NCBI RefSeq assembly: GCF_025905425.1
Contig: NZ_CP109603.1
Location: forward strand, 1,152,001-1,216,000
Origin: Pseudomonas putida
GTDB taxonomy: Bacteria; Pseudomonadota; Gammaproteobacteria; Pseudomonadales; Pseudomonadaceae
Direction: 5' to 3'
DNA: 64,000 bases
Part shown: piece by piece, positions 45,209 through 54,612 of the stretch
How the letters are laid out: each line of letters opens with the position of its first letter
How positions within the stretch are numbered: the stretch's first letter is position 1
The notes under the pieces: model-generated
Seen by the model: the letters and a program-made list of their open reading frames with translations, nothing else
Database searches by the model: none
Told to the model about the DNA's origin: nothing
Translations under genes and position numbers: made by a program

Positions 45209-46203
45209 TGGCCTCCATCAAAGTCGATGCTGAACAGGAAGGTCTGGCCCATGCGTTGGCAGCACCTGTACGGGCGCCACAGCGACCAGGCGTAGGCGCC
45301 CTCGACACTCTGGAGGGTGGCGCTGGGGAAGATGGCGCAGGTGCTCTGCACCATCGGTGCGAGTAACTGCCAGCGGTGATTGTTGATGTTGTTCTCCATC
45401 ACCGGCTGCGGCGGCCAATAACCGGGAGCTGGCATTGGCTGCAGCGGCAGATAGACGTGCGGCTGGCCGGCACGGGTGATGAAATCGCTGGCGCGCTGTG
45501 CCATCACCGCGGCGGCTTTGAAGTCGTCGGGCTGTACCAGGAAGCCCTGGCGTGGGTAGACGCTGCCCCACATGTTGCCGAGGGCCTGGCTCCCGATTTC
45601 GCGCATGCCTGGGATCAGTGCCTGCGGATAAACGGACTCGGGAACGGCGTGACGCCAGGCCAACGGATCTAGCGTGCTGAGATAGTAGGGCGTAAGCGGC
45701 ACCGCCCCGCTCGGACACGCATAGCCGAAACTGTGGGCCAGGGCCGTCAGGGCTGCGCCGCCGGGATGCCCGATGCCGTCGACATTCTTGAAGCGGGGCA
45801 GATTGTTGCGCTGCGGCGAGGGCGTGAGCAGGTTGCCCCCGCCTTGCGACAGGGGGGTGGGCGCCGACAAGGCAGACATTTCGCCCCAGGGGTTACTGCC
45901 GGTGTCGGAATAGCTCGACACCACCAGCTCTGGAATGAAGTGCCGGACCTTAGGTGAGATTCGCACCGTGCAGCCGAAGGGCGTACACAGCAGCCAGTAG
46001 CAGATCCCGACGATTCGGTACTCCAGACACTGCAGCGACGCGACCGAGGCAATGATGGCGGGGGTGGTCAGTGCCAAGCATTGTTCGGTGAGGAACATCG
46101 TGAGAGATGCGGCAAATATCCGCTTGGCATTTCCGCGTCTGCTGCTGCGATGTGCTCCGGAGTGCCGACCTAGAGAGACAGATCTGTCTAATGAGTCTTT
46201 CAT
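45205..46203 (-). CDS. Integrating conjugative element protein, TIGR03756 (PFL_4710) family, TraU-like
   Basis: 332 residues from the ATG at 46203 (a GTG at 46218 is in frame). An N-terminal basic stretch and hydrophobic signal (about 28-46), then a Cys-containing periplasmic domain: CLEYRIVGICYWLLCTPFGC, GYACPSG, STCAIFPS and the end PYRCCQRMGQTFLFSIDFDGGQ. The CYW/C-FGC pattern is shared with F-plasmid TraU. First visible gene of its unit; the TIGR03757 gene usually found before it is missing and two plus-strand genes sit there instead. Confidence 0.87.
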   Translation of the reverse strand: MKDSLDRSVSLGRHSGAHRSSRRGNAKRIFAASLTMFLTEQCLALTTPAIIASVASLQCLEYRIVGICYWLLCTPFGCTVRISPKVRHFIPELVVSSYSDTGSNPWGEMSALSAPTPLSQGGGNLLTPSPQRNNLPRFKNVDGIGHPGGAALTALAHSFGYACPSGAVPLTPYYLSTLDPLAWRHAVPESVYPQALIPGMREIGSQALGNMWGSVYPRQGFLVQPDDFKAAAVMAQRASDFITRAGQPHVYLPLQPMPAPGYWPPQPVMENNINNHRWQLLAPMVQSTCAIFPSATLQSVEGAYAWSLWRPYRCCQRMGQTFLFSIDFDGGQ

Positions 46204-46419
46204 AGCTATACCCAGCACCTAATCGATGTAACGACGACGGCGTTGTTGAGTGTCTGAGGTCTGACTCACGCTGTGGACCAACTAAATGAGAGCCGAAGCA
46301 TCGTTTTTGCAGGTTCTCAAGCCAGCGTAACGTCCGAACCTATGTCGGGGCATAGGCAACGAAGGCAAGCTGTTTTAGGGATAAGCTTTATTACTGAAAG
46401 GGGAGAAGGCGTGGTTGCT

Positions 46420-46956
46420 ATGGGCACGCACCTGGAACACTGGTCTAGAAACCTGCGGGTGGTGACACTCGTGCTTTTGCTTGCTGCGCCAGGGGCTGAC
46501 GCCGATCTATTTAATGATATCCCTGGAGCACGCTCCATTGGGGCAGGCGAGTTTCGCTGGTTTGGCCTTGCCATCTATGAGGCTCGTCTGTGGAGCCGCC
46601 ATCCCAAGCCGACGCTAGACACCGCTTTGGCCCTGGAGGTCACGTTCCTGCGTGATGTCAGCAGAGCCACGCTTGTCGAAATGCTTCAGGATGAACTCCG
46701 CCGACTGGGCGGCGACGAGCTTAGGGAAGAGCAATTGGCGAAATGGAGCTTTGAGATGCGCAGGGCGTTTGACGATGTTCGGGCGGGGCAGCGGCTGACT
46801 GGGGTGTACCTGCCTGGGCGCGGTTGTCGTTTCTATGTGAATGATCAACTGAGCCGAGAGGTGCTTGACCCTGACTTCGCCCGAGCATTCTTCTCCATTT
46901 GGCTAGATGGCAGAACACGTTTTCCAAGGTTGCGGCGCGCGTTGCTGGGCGTTTAA
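46420..46956 (+). CDS. Chalcone isomerase-like (CHI-fold) exported protein
   Basis: About 178 residues. The start is probably the ATG at 46420 or the GTG at 46411, which has GGGGAG 5 bases upstream. A signal peptide (about 1-28, RVVTLVLLLAAPGADA) precedes the domain: GEFRWFGLAIYEARLWS, ALEVTFLRDVSRATLVEMLQDELRRLG, LTGVYLPGRGCRFYVND and ARAFFSIWLDGRTRFPRLRRALLGV, all typical of bacterial chalcone-isomerase-like proteins. Enzyme activity is not established for these; lipid binding has been suggested for the fold. It faces against the conjugation genes, so it looks like an insertion. Confidence 0.78.
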   Translation: MGTHLEHWSRNLRVVTLVLLLAAPGADADLFNDIPGARSIGAGEFRWFGLAIYEARLWSRHPKPTLDTALALEVTFLRDVSRATLVEMLQDELRRLGGDELREEQLAKWSFEMRRAFDDVRAGQRLTGVYLPGRGCRFYVNDQLSREVLDPDFARAFFSIWLDGRTRFPRLRRALLGV

Positions 46957-47165
46957 CGAATCCGAACATGCGATGGGGCGATGGGGGACAATCAGAGGAG
47001 TGCCTTATGACCAGTTGATTAGCGATTTATTTCGGAAATGGCAGCTGGCGTTGACCTCTTGTCAGACGGTACCCTTCAAAGCCTGTGTACGCGGTTGCGA
47101 AATGGGGGGCATTCGCTATCGTGGCATTACACGCTCCGTATAAAACTAAAGTTATAGGAGGCGAC

Positions 47166-47468
47166 ATGAGAATTCGCGGTGATGTGTTTTGGGATTGGGC
47201 GGACCCAACGCTCTATCATCGCACTCATGACGAGACTCTGGACGACGGAACCTTCATCGAAGTCCAGGTGCGATTGTCGCGTACCGGCAGTACGCAAATG
47301 TTCATTGGCGTATACGCGCCACAGGGCATGGCGGTACATGAAGAAGCTTTTGACTCGCGGCCCGGCGAATCGATGACGCGGGCGCTGGCATGGGGCGTTG
47401 GGCGTGCCAGACGGATAGCTCTCGAACATCCTTCCACCGGTGACAGCATTCGATCGAAACAAGGCTGA
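47166..47468 (+). CDS. Hypothetical protein (100 aa)
   Basis: A strong AGGAGG site lies before the ATG at 47166. The product MRIRGDVFWDWADPTLYHRT... has a beta-rich first half and a helical second half (GESMTRALAWGVGRARRIAL). No family recognised. It shares strand with the CHI-like gene 209 bases upstream and is convergent with the ATPase gene. Confidence 0.6.
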   Translation: MRIRGDVFWDWADPTLYHRTHDETLDDGTFIEVQVRLSRTGSTQMFIGVYAPQGMAVHEEAFDSRPGESMTRALAWGVGRARRIALEHPSTGDSIRSKQG

Positions 47469-47505
47469 GTGCCGGTTCACCTCGCTGAGGACGCGTGCTG
47501 TTGGA

Positions 47506-50253
47506 TTACGGCTTTATACCCCGTCGCCGATCAATTTCCGCCGCGATGCTCAGGGCGGCTTCCAACTCAGTAATGCGCTGTTCTTCCATCAGTCGCCAAC
47601 GTTGAGCCTTTTCCTCGGGTTCGGTCATGGCCAGGGCGAGGTACAGGCTCGGCGGGACTGCACGAAACAGCGTTTCCAACTGCTTCGACAAGACCACCCC
47701 CTCGGTGTACTTGCCCGAAGCCTTGCTCGCTGACAGCAGCAGGGTCTTCTGTGCTGGCGTGAGTTTCTTGAAGCGTGCGATTTCCTCGATTTCCGCCGGT
47801 GGCATGTTCAGGCAGATCCACCACTCGATCATGTTGAGCATGGTCTGCGCCGCGTCGGGGAAGTCAGCCAAGTTCTGCGTTGCTAGCCAGAACCAGGCAC
47901 CGAGCTTGCGCCACATCTTGGTGCCCTTGACCACGAAGGGCGCCAGCAGCGGGTTTTTGGTGATGATGTGGCCTTCGTCCGTAACCATGATGATCGGACG
48001 ACCGAGGTACTGGTCGCGTTCGGCCAGGTTGTTCACGGTGTTCATCAGGCTGATGTAGCTGATCGACATCTGCGCTTCATAGCCCTCGCGGGCATAGGTG
48101 GCGAGGTCGACGATCGTGACATCGCTTTCCGGCCAGGGTGTGCCAGGTCGGTCAAACAGCGCACCCTCAAAGCCTTGGCAAAACAGGTCGATGGACTCGG
48201 CCATTTCCTGCGCGCGCTCACGACGCTTGTCGGGCAGGTGGGCGTCGCTGGCCACCGTGCGAAGGGCATCCCGCACGTGGCGGGTCATGACCTGCTGGTC
48301 GCTGGCCGCACAGTGCCTCGCCGCGTCGAGGATGCATTCGCGAATGAGGCTACGGTCTGCTCGGGTGAGGCGGGCCTCTTCCTTGGCTTCGCCACCGGTG
48401 ATCATCAGGCGGGCGGTGATCTCCAGCTCGCCCAGCACATCGCGTTGCTCGTCACTGCCCGAAATGTCTTCATCCAGGTCTTCGGTTGACAGACTGGCGA
48501 CCTGGTCGGGGCGCTCGATCAGCCGGCGGGCATCGGCGAAGGGGGCCAGGCTCAAGCCGCTGCCCGGTTTGAGTTGGACCTTGTTCACGGTCAGGCCGAG
48601 GGTGGCGAAGTAGTCGCCCTGCAGGCCGAAGGAGTTGCCGGCTTCGACGATGAACAGGCGCGGCCGGTACACCGCCATAACCTGCATCAGGATCGAAACC
48701 AGGGTGGCCGACTTGCCGGCGCCAGTCGGGCCGAACAACAGCAGGTGGCCATTCATGGAGCGGTCGAAGCGTGACAGCGGGTCGAACGACAGTGGCGCGC
48801 CACCCCGATTGAAAAAGGTGATGCCTGGATTGCTGGTACCAATGCTGCGGCCCCACAGGGGCAGCAGGTTGGCGACATGCTGGGCAAACAACAGCCGGGT
48901 GTACCAGTTGCGCGTGTCGCGGGCGGGGTTGTAGACCATCGGCAGCCAACGCAGGTAGCTGTTGCAGGCGGCCACTTCATCGCCCTCGCGCACCGGCTGC
49001 AGGCCGGCACCGAGCAGCACATTGGCCGCCTGGACTGAGCGCTGGCGCAGTTGCTGTACATCGGCGCCGCGTAGGTACAACGCCAAAGTTCCGCGGTACA
49101 GCTTGTGCTGACGGCCGATCAGCGCGCGGGCCTCCTCCACGTCCTGGCGGGTCTGGGTCGAAGCCAGGTTTTCGCCGATGGCTTTGCGCGCCAGGCGGTT
49201 GAGCTGCTCCTCAAGCACATCCTGGGGCGTAATCACCAAGGTCAGGCTCAGGATGGCCTGCTCGGGCAGTTGATCGAACAAGGCATTGAGCGCTTCGCCC
49301 TTGCGGGTTTCGCCGGTCAGCTGGCCGATATGGGGTGGTCTGCGCAGTTTGTCGACCAACATCACCGCGTGCGGCTGCTGATCGAAGTACCACAGCCCCA
49401 GCTCGCTGTCCGAGCGTGGCTCCTGAAAGAACAGCCGTTCGGCAAAGTCGTGGTCGAACGGCAGCGATAGGCCATCGCCGGCATCGGTCTCCGGGTAGGG
49501 CACCCGTCGATAGAACGCCGCTGGTGATTCACCTGTGAGAGTCGGGGCCGGATTGAACCAGGGCAGTAACCAGGCGTAGAAGTCACGTCCGGTCAGCTGA
49601 CGAGGATTGACCCCGCAGGCCTGCAACGAGGCCATCAGGCGATCACAGGTTCTTTCCAGCAGCTGAGCGGGTTTTTGCCCGTCGTCGTCGGCCTGGTCAC
49701 CGAGCCAGCGATAGACCACCAGCCGAATCCGTCGATTGCTGCCGCGCCAGGGCAGGTGCGACACGACATGGTCGTCGAACAAGCCGCCTGGCTTGGCAAT
49801 GGCATCGAGGTGGTGTTGCATCGAGGCGAGGAAAGCTTCAGTGAAGGGGGTGCCTGTCGCCCGTGGTGCCACGTACTGGTCCAGGCGCTCCAGGTACGGG
49901 GAAAAATCACTGTCGTCCTGGCAGAAGAACTGCACCACCCAGGGTGCCTGATCGAGCTCGTCGAAGCTGTCCTGCAGCGCATCTTCCAGTGCATCGCGCG
50001 CCGCCATCAGCCACTCGGGTTCACGGCCTTCGGTGCCGATCGGCTGCAACTCGAACACGGCGCCGACCGAGCGGTTGTCGTCGAGCAGAAAGCACTGCTC
50101 CTCCTCGAGGTATTCGACCCAGGGCAAGTGGTCGGTGAAGCTGGGGTTGTGTGCGTACTGGGCGGCTTCATCCGCGCGCGTTGCTCGCCGGCGCTGTGCC
50201 GCGCGCCAGGGCTGCCAGCGCGGCGACGTACGATCTGCATCCTCGTCCATCAC
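47506..50253 (-). CDS. traC: Conjugative transfer ATPase, TraC/VirB4-like (PFL_4706 family)
   Basis: 915 residues, cytoplasmic-face ATPase that powers pilus assembly and substrate transfer. Walker A GPTGAGKSATL near residue 510, Walker B-like IIMVTDEGHIITKN near 750, and the ATQNLADFP motif shared with VirB4 and TraC. The N-terminal ~350 residues form the VirB4 family domain. Length is typical of ICE versions. It overlaps the lipoprotein gene by 4 bases (ATGA) at its start; the unit ends here. Confidence 0.94.
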   Translation of the reverse strand: MMDEDADRTSPRWQPWRAAQRRRATRADEAAQYAHNPSFTDHLPWVEYLEEEQCFLLDDNRSVGAVFELQPIGTEGREPEWLMAARDALEDALQDSFDELDQAPWVVQFFCQDDSDFSPYLERLDQYVAPRATGTPFTEAFLASMQHHLDAIAKPGGLFDDHVVSHLPWRGSNRRIRLVVYRWLGDQADDDGQKPAQLLERTCDRLMASLQACGVNPRQLTGRDFYAWLLPWFNPAPTLTGESPAAFYRRVPYPETDAGDGLSLPFDHDFAERLFFQEPRSDSELGLWYFDQQPHAVMLVDKLRRPPHIGQLTGETRKGEALNALFDQLPEQAILSLTLVITPQDVLEEQLNRLARKAIGENLASTQTRQDVEEARALIGRQHKLYRGTLALYLRGADVQQLRQRSVQAANVLLGAGLQPVREGDEVAACNSYLRWLPMVYNPARDTRNWYTRLLFAQHVANLLPLWGRSIGTSNPGITFFNRGGAPLSFDPLSRFDRSMNGHLLLFGPTGAGKSATLVSILMQVMAVYRPRLFIVEAGNSFGLQGDYFATLGLTVNKVQLKPGSGLSLAPFADARRLIERPDQVASLSTEDLDEDISGSDEQRDVLGELEITARLMITGGEAKEEARLTRADRSLIRECILDAARHCAASDQQVMTRHVRDALRTVASDAHLPDKRRERAQEMAESIDLFCQGFEGALFDRPGTPWPESDVTIVDLATYAREGYEAQMSISYISLMNTVNNLAERDQYLGRPIIMVTDEGHIITKNPLLAPFVVKGTKMWRKLGAWFWLATQNLADFPDAAQTMLNMIEWWICLNMPPAEIEEIARFKKLTPAQKTLLLSASKASGKYTEGVVLSKQLETLFRAVPPSLYLALAMTEPEEKAQRWRLMEEQRITELEAALSIAAEIDRRRGIKP

Positions 50254-50669
50254 AGATCGTCCAGGCGTTCGCCGGGCAGTGCGTACTGGACCTTCTCGTA
50301 CAGCGGGAACACGGTCGAGTAACCAGGCACCGGCGTCTGCTGCGTGCCGGCCAGGTGCGGGTAGACGTACATCACTAGGTCGGGATTAGGCAGGCGTGGG
50401 AACTGGGTGCGGATCTCGTTGGCGGCTGTGCGGGTGTAGGCGCTCTGGTCCTTGATCAGGCGCTCGGGGTCGAGCACTGGCCGGCGCAGTTCGCCGCGAG
50501 CCTCCTGCAACTGTTGCTGCGTGCCGACCGCGCCGCCGCTGTTCCAGATATCCAGCATGGTGTGATCGCCGTGGGGCAGCATCTCGTCCTTGCTGGTGGT
50601 GCAGCCTGCCAGGTGCAGGGACAGCAGCAAGCTAATCCAGGTCCAGTACCGAAACGGATGGGCGTTCAT
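50250..50669 (-). CDS. TIGR03751-family conjugal transfer lipoprotein
   Basis: 139 residues. The signal peptide ends in the lipobox LHLAGC, so Cys becomes the lipidated first residue of an outer-membrane-associated protein. The family's conserved body is LPNPDLVMYVYPHLAG...PVPGYSTVFPLYEKVQYALPGE. A TraV-like role anchoring the channel is likely. It overlaps the upstream TIGR03752 gene by 38 bases and the downstream ATPase by 4, so translation is coupled. Confidence 0.9.
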   Translation of the reverse strand: MNAHPFRYWTWISLLLSLHLAGCTTSKDEMLPHGDHTMLDIWNSGGAVGTQQQLQEARGELRRPVLDPERLIKDQSAYTRTAANEIRTQFPRLPNPDLVMYVYPHLAGTQQTPVPGYSTVFPLYEKVQYALPGERLDDL

Positions 50670-52140
50670 GATTCACTCTCCGGCCTTTGGGTTCGTAGTC
50701 GATGCTGATTTCGTGATCCAGGTGCAAGGCCACCTTGGCTCCCGGCGGGACGTAGATGGCGGCGAAGGCTTCACCGTAGAGCTTGTTGATCCAGTCACGG
50801 ATGTCGCCGATGCCACCGCTGATGACCGAGCTCAGCGCGCTGTTACCGCTGTTCTGGCTCAGTCCCAAGCTGCCGCTGCCCGAGGTGATGAACGAGGTGT
50901 TGGTCTGTTCACTGCCCAACGCTGCCGCGAAGCCGGCACCGGCTGCGGTGATCAGGCTCTGGCTACCCAGGTACTGCTGGGCGTTGGAGCGACGTTCACC
51001 GGCGATACAGGGAATGCCGTAGGGGTCTGAGATGTAGCCCAGGCCGCCGCGGATCTTCTCGGTGTCCGAAGTCTGGGTACTGCTACGGTTGCGGCTGACC
51101 AACTTCTGTGGCTGCGGCACCGTGCGGACGGTGCCATCGCTGAAGACAAAGGTGATCGACTCGACCTGGCCGCGTACACAGGACAAGGTCCAGTCGCCTG
51201 CCGCGGTACCGTTCATGACCGCGCCAACCACGTCAGGCAGGTCGATGCCGTTTGCGGTGAGGTTGTCCGGCCCCACCAGCACCTTGAACGGGTAGGGATC
51301 ATTCACTGTGCCGTCCACTGGCACCCGGCCAATCAGCGCGGTCATGGCGATCGAGCCCATCAGGGTCGAGTTCTCTGGGATGGTGTAGACCGGCTTGGTG
51401 CCTTCGGCCCGATCCTGGGTGTTCTCCAGGTCGCGCTCGCCCTTGGCCACGGCGCGCAGATGGTCTTGGCTCCGGTCGATGGCGTTGTTGTCCAGGCCAT
51501 GTAGATCCTTGAACTTCGACGTGAGCGTCGATAACGGACCCTCAGCTTCGCTGGCTTTCTCCTGGCCAGCACGTGAATTGGATGGCTCGATCCACTGCAG
51601 CGCATCCGCCGGTGGTTGTGCCTCGGAGAATTGTTGTTCGTCACCCGGCTCGAGTCCAAAGCCCACGGGTACGTCGGGGTTCGCGGTCGGTTTGCTGGTG
51701 AGTTGATCCTTGAGCCGGGACAGTAAACCCTGGGTCTCTCGGTGCTGTTGCTCGGCTTTTTGCCGAGCATCGTTCGCCTGCTGGCGCTGTTCGGTGACCT
51801 GCTGGGTGACACTGCTCAGGGTGCTCTGAATGCGACTGTCGATGTTGCCTTCGCGCGTGCGCAGGCGGTTGTTCTCGGTCTGCAGGGTCTCGTTGCCTTT
51901 CTTCAGCGACAGCATCTCGCTGCGCATCGCCTTGACCTGGCCAATCAGCGTTGCCACGGTGTCACGCGGCGTGTCGCCGGCAATGCCGAGGGCCTTGGCC
52001 TGGTCCGGGCTAAGGACGGTGTTCTCGGGATCATGGGCAGGTTGAGCATCCGGCGCCGCCACCCAGGATCTACCGATGATCAGCACAATCCCCAGCAGGA
52101 CTGCTGGTACCAGCCATTTCAGCAAGCCGTTAGCTTTCAT
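50632..52140 (-). CDS. TIGR03752-family conjugative element protein, TraB-like
   Basis: 502 residues. One N-terminal membrane helix (about 8-27), a coiled coil (about 65-135, many Gln/Glu/Arg heptads), a Pro/Ser-rich linker, then a beta-rich C-terminal domain (GSIAMTALIGRVPVDG, GDWTLSCVRGQVESITFVFSDG, YVPPGAKVALHLDHEISIDYE) like TraB/VirB10 scaffold proteins that span the envelope. Overlaps the TIGR03749 gene by 11 bases. Confidence 0.88.
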   Translation of the reverse strand: MKANGLLKWLVPAVLLGIVLIIGRSWVAAPDAQPAHDPENTVLSPDQAKALGIAGDTPRDTVATLIGQVKAMRSEMLSLKKGNETLQTENNRLRTREGNIDSRIQSTLSSVTQQVTEQRQQANDARQKAEQQHRETQGLLSRLKDQLTSKPTANPDVPVGFGLEPGDEQQFSEAQPPADALQWIEPSNSRAGQEKASEAEGPLSTLTSKFKDLHGLDNNAIDRSQDHLRAVAKGERDLENTQDRAEGTKPVYTIPENSTLMGSIAMTALIGRVPVDGTVNDPYPFKVLVGPDNLTANGIDLPDVVGAVMNGTAAGDWTLSCVRGQVESITFVFSDGTVRTVPQPQKLVSRNRSSTQTSDTEKIRGGLGYISDPYGIPCIAGERRSNAQQYLGSQSLITAAGAGFAAALGSEQTNTSFITSGSGSLGLSQNSGNSALSSVISGGIGDIRDWINKLYGEAFAAIYVPPGAKVALHLDHEISIDYEPKGRRVNHERPSVSVLDLD

Positions 52141-52936
52141 GATCGGCGGCCTCCGGTGCAGGTGGTGGCAGCAGCAGTGCGTGCTTCAGGTCGCCACCGC
52201 GGGTGACAAGGTATGCCACGGTGGTGTCTTCAGGTGTGCCGACGTGCCCCAGGTACTCGTGCTGGAAGGTGGCGGCATACAGGGTGGCCTGCAAGTGACG
52301 CGGGTCCAGGGTCACCTTTCCCGGCCCACGGTTGACGATCTTCACCGCCGTTACCCAGTAATCACCCAGCCGCCAGACGGCGAGCCCCTTGATGGCCACG
52401 TGTTCGGTCGGTAGCAGTGTGCTAAACCCAGAAGACTTGTCCAGTGGGACCCGACGCACACCAGGCAAGGGCGCCACAGTTCGCAGCGGCGCATAAAGGT
52501 TCTGCGCGGCATAGCGAGTCAGCACCACCGGTACCGGCGTCGCTGCAGGCGCTGCGTCCGGCGCGGTGTCCACATCTGGCGCCTGCGCTTGGGCAACAAT
52601 CTTGACCGGCTCCAGCGCCTCGCTGCCCTCAAGAGCTTCGATGTCGACCAGGATGATGTCCCCTGACTTCACCGACTGCAGCTGGAGGCGGGTAGGGGGG
52701 ATGGCTTCCGAGGCACGCAGGTACACCGTCCCGCCTACCGATTGCACGCGCAACTTGCTGGTGATCGCACTGGGCAATCCGACGCGGACATCCTCATCCA
52801 GCATCAGGATACGTTCCTGACCCACCGTCAGCGGCACGGCCAGCGGCAGGCGGTCCCAGTATTTGACCTCGACGGCAACTGCGGCTGAACACCACGCGGC
52901 AAGCGAGACCAGCATCAGGATCAAGACACGCATCAT
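52130..52936 (-). CDS. TIGR03749-family conjugative element protein, TraK/VirB9-like
   Basis: 268 residues. One of three ATG codons at 52931-52939 starts it; 52936 is 6 bases after GGAGG. Signal peptide LILMLVSLAAWCSAAVAVE, then a periplasmic domain with KYWDRLPLAVPLTVGQERIL and VQSVGGTVYLRASE, and a C-terminal domain LWRLGDYWVTAVKIVNRG...LDPRHLQATLYAATFQH. TraK/VirB9-like core channel component. The upstream gene's stop overlaps these starts. Confidence 0.87.
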   Translation of the reverse strand: MMRVLILMLVSLAAWCSAAVAVEVKYWDRLPLAVPLTVGQERILMLDEDVRVGLPSAITSKLRVQSVGGTVYLRASEAIPPTRLQLQSVKSGDIILVDIEALEGSEALEPVKIVAQAQAPDVDTAPDAAPAATPVPVVLTRYAAQNLYAPLRTVAPLPGVRRVPLDKSSGFSTLLPTEHVAIKGLAVWRLGDYWVTAVKIVNRGPGKVTLDPRHLQATLYAATFQHEYLGHVGTPEDTTVAYLVTRGGDLKHALLLPPPAPEAADHES

Positions 52937-53574
52937 CATGCACCTCCAGGCAGTGTCAGCTTCTGCGGTGTGCCTTCGTAGCAGTCCAGGGCCAAGCCCC
53001 ACTTGTTGTGCTCGGGATCGACGTCGAAGCGCACGACACGCAGGGGGTAGCGTACGACCACGCGCTTCACCGGCTCGGCGGCGTAGTACTCGTCGGCATT
53101 GAGGTCGAGCTTGACCAGCCAGCTGTGCTTATCCAGTTGCTTCACCCGCAGGTCGGGGTCATCGCTGTAGCCACGACCCAGCACCTCGTACACGCCGCGC
53201 ACGCGGCCACGCAATTCGCCGGCGGCTTTGCGGTACTCGAAGTCGCCATCGAAGAAGGTTTTGCAGGCTGGCGTCAGGTAGGGCTGCAGGGTGAAGATGG
53301 CACGGTGGTAGTCGACTTCGCCGTCGGTGGGCCAGCGGTTGAGCTGGCCGAAGATGTACAGGGCGAAGGCATAGATGTTCTCGGGCGGCACGTCCCACCA
53401 TTTACGCGTGCTGCCGGAGCGCAGATCCGGCGGCACATGAATGGTCAGTTCGGAAGGCGCAGACTGCCAGCCGTACCAGAGCCCGGTGCACAGCAGCGCT
53501 AGTATCGCTACCGCCAGGCGGAGGCTGAGGATATGCGCCTGCTGCGCATCCACCTTATTGCTGAAGCGGCTCAT
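52936..53574 (-). CDS. TIGR03746-family conjugative element protein, TraE/VirB8-like
   Basis: 212 residues from the ATG at 53574 (ATGA overlap with the upstream gene). A short cytoplasmic N-terminus, one membrane helix (about 17-35), and a periplasmic domain beginning IHVPPDLRSGSTRKWWDVPPENIYAFALYIFGQLNRW. The domain RAIFTLQPYLTPACKTFF...DDPDLRVKQLDKHSWLVKLDL resembles TraE/VirB8. A bridging inner-membrane component of the channel. Confidence 0.87.
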   Translation of the reverse strand: MSRFSNKVDAQQAHILSLRLAVAILALLCTGLWYGWQSAPSELTIHVPPDLRSGSTRKWWDVPPENIYAFALYIFGQLNRWPTDGEVDYHRAIFTLQPYLTPACKTFFDGDFEYRKAAGELRGRVRGVYEVLGRGYSDDPDLRVKQLDKHSWLVKLDLNADEYYAAEPVKRVVVRYPLRVVRFDVDPEHNKWGLALDCYEGTPQKLTLPGGA

Positions 53575-53972
53575 GGGGTGGGCCTCGTATGTCGGCGCGT
53601 ACGGCGGACCGTCCACGGGCCGGAGTGCATTATCAGGAGCTGAGAGCCGACGCCCCAGTGCACGGCCAGCTGCCACTGCAGGCTTCGGTACAGCCAAGTT
53701 TCGGGACGAGCACGCTTGGCCCGGCGCAGCAGCTTGCCGCCGCCAAGCAGCACCAGCGCCATGCACAGGAACATACAAGTGGGCAGGGTCGCGATGGAGG
53801 CGGTGGCCACCGCCAGCGGCCCGCCCAGAATCAGGCCCAGCATGGCACCGACGATCAGCGCGACCCACATCTCGTCGTTGGTGAGGCCGCGCATGACGGC
53901 CGGATCACGGTTGAGGCGTTCCGGCAGAAAGGTCAGCGTGCCGTCAGGCAGGGTGGCAGGGACGTCGGACAT
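53571..53972 (-). CDS. TIGR03750-family conjugal transfer protein, TraL-like
   Basis: 133 residues with LTFLPERLNRDPAVMRGLTNDEMW, then two close membrane helices (about 37-57 and 62-80), and a basic C-terminus. The N-terminal PERLN--P-V-RG-T--E pattern is that of TraL/VirB3-type proteins. Overlaps the next gene by 4 bases. Confidence 0.87.
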   Translation of the reverse strand: MSDVPATLPDGTLTFLPERLNRDPAVMRGLTNDEMWVALIVGAMLGLILGGPLAVATASIATLPTCMFLCMALVLLGGGKLLRRAKRARPETWLYRSLQWQLAVHWGVGSQLLIMHSGPWTVRRTRRHTRPTP

Positions 53973-53979
53973 GGCGGCC

Positions 53980-54357
53980 TCACAAGATCGTCGCGGCTTT
54001 GGTCAGGAACCACAAAATCACCACCACCAACAGTGCGCCGACGCCGACCACGGCGCCGAGGTCTTTCCAGGTCTTGCGCTGGTTCTGCACGTCGGCGTAG
54101 ACCGTGAGTGAATGCCAGGCTACGCCGAGGAAGGCGAGGGTGGCGATCAGCAGTCCGAGCAGGATACCGCCGTCGTAGGCGTAGTTCTTGATGGTGTCGA
54201 TCAGGCCCGAACCTTCACCGCGCGAAGGAGCTTCCATGGTTGGCAGATCAGCCCTGGCCAGCGTCGAGCTCAGCAGCACCCATCCGCCGAACAGGGCTTT
54301 TGTACAGGTTGCCCGCAGCAGGAGCGGCGGAACAAGGAAGTGACGGGAGAGTTTCAT
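53980..54357 (-). CDS. TIGR03745-family conjugative element membrane protein (pilin-like)
   Basis: 125 residues: a long N-terminal signal (KALFGGWVLLSSTLARADLPTMEAP), then two hydrophobic helices (about 67-85 and 102-122) separated by a short basic loop (QNQRKTWKD). Layout like TraA/VirB2 pilins. Between the TIGR03758 and TIGR03750 genes, as in other Pseudomonas ICEs. Confidence 0.83.
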   Translation of the reverse strand: MKLSRHFLVPPLLLRATCTKALFGGWVLLSSTLARADLPTMEAPSRGEGSGLIDTIKNYAYDGGILLGLLIATLAFLGVAWHSLTVYADVQNQRKTWKDLGAVVGVGALLVVVILWFLTKAATIL

Positions 54358-54372
54358 GGCAGAGTCTCCTGG

Positions 54373-54612
54373 TTACGACAGCATGAAAAACATCAGCACG
54401 ATCAGTGCTAACGCCAGGCGCAGCGTGCTGCCGCCAAGCGCGCCGAAATTGAGGTTGCCGGCCGCCCAGCCGCGGTACCCGGTCCACAGCGCCCAAGTGC
54501 ACCAGAGCAACGCGAGCACTAGCACCGAGGAGCGCCACAACACCGAACTGAGCTGCGGGGTAAATCCGGCCACGGCGGAGAATGCGCTGAGTTGGGCGTC
54601 AGTCATGCTCAT
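54373..54612 (-). CDS. TIGR03758-family conjugative element protein
   Basis: 79 residues from the ATG at 54612 (or 77 from 54606). Two hydrophobic segments (about 21-40 and 57-77). The start overlaps the RAQPRD stop and there is no strong site of its own, so translation is probably coupled. The longer open frame upstream is antisense-like and not used. Pilin-like size suggests a minor pilus or membrane component. Confidence 0.8.
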   Translation of the reverse strand: MSMTDAQLSAFSAVAGFTPQLSSVLWRSSVLVLALLWCTWALWTGYRGWAAGNLNFGALGGSTLRLALALIVLMFFMLS

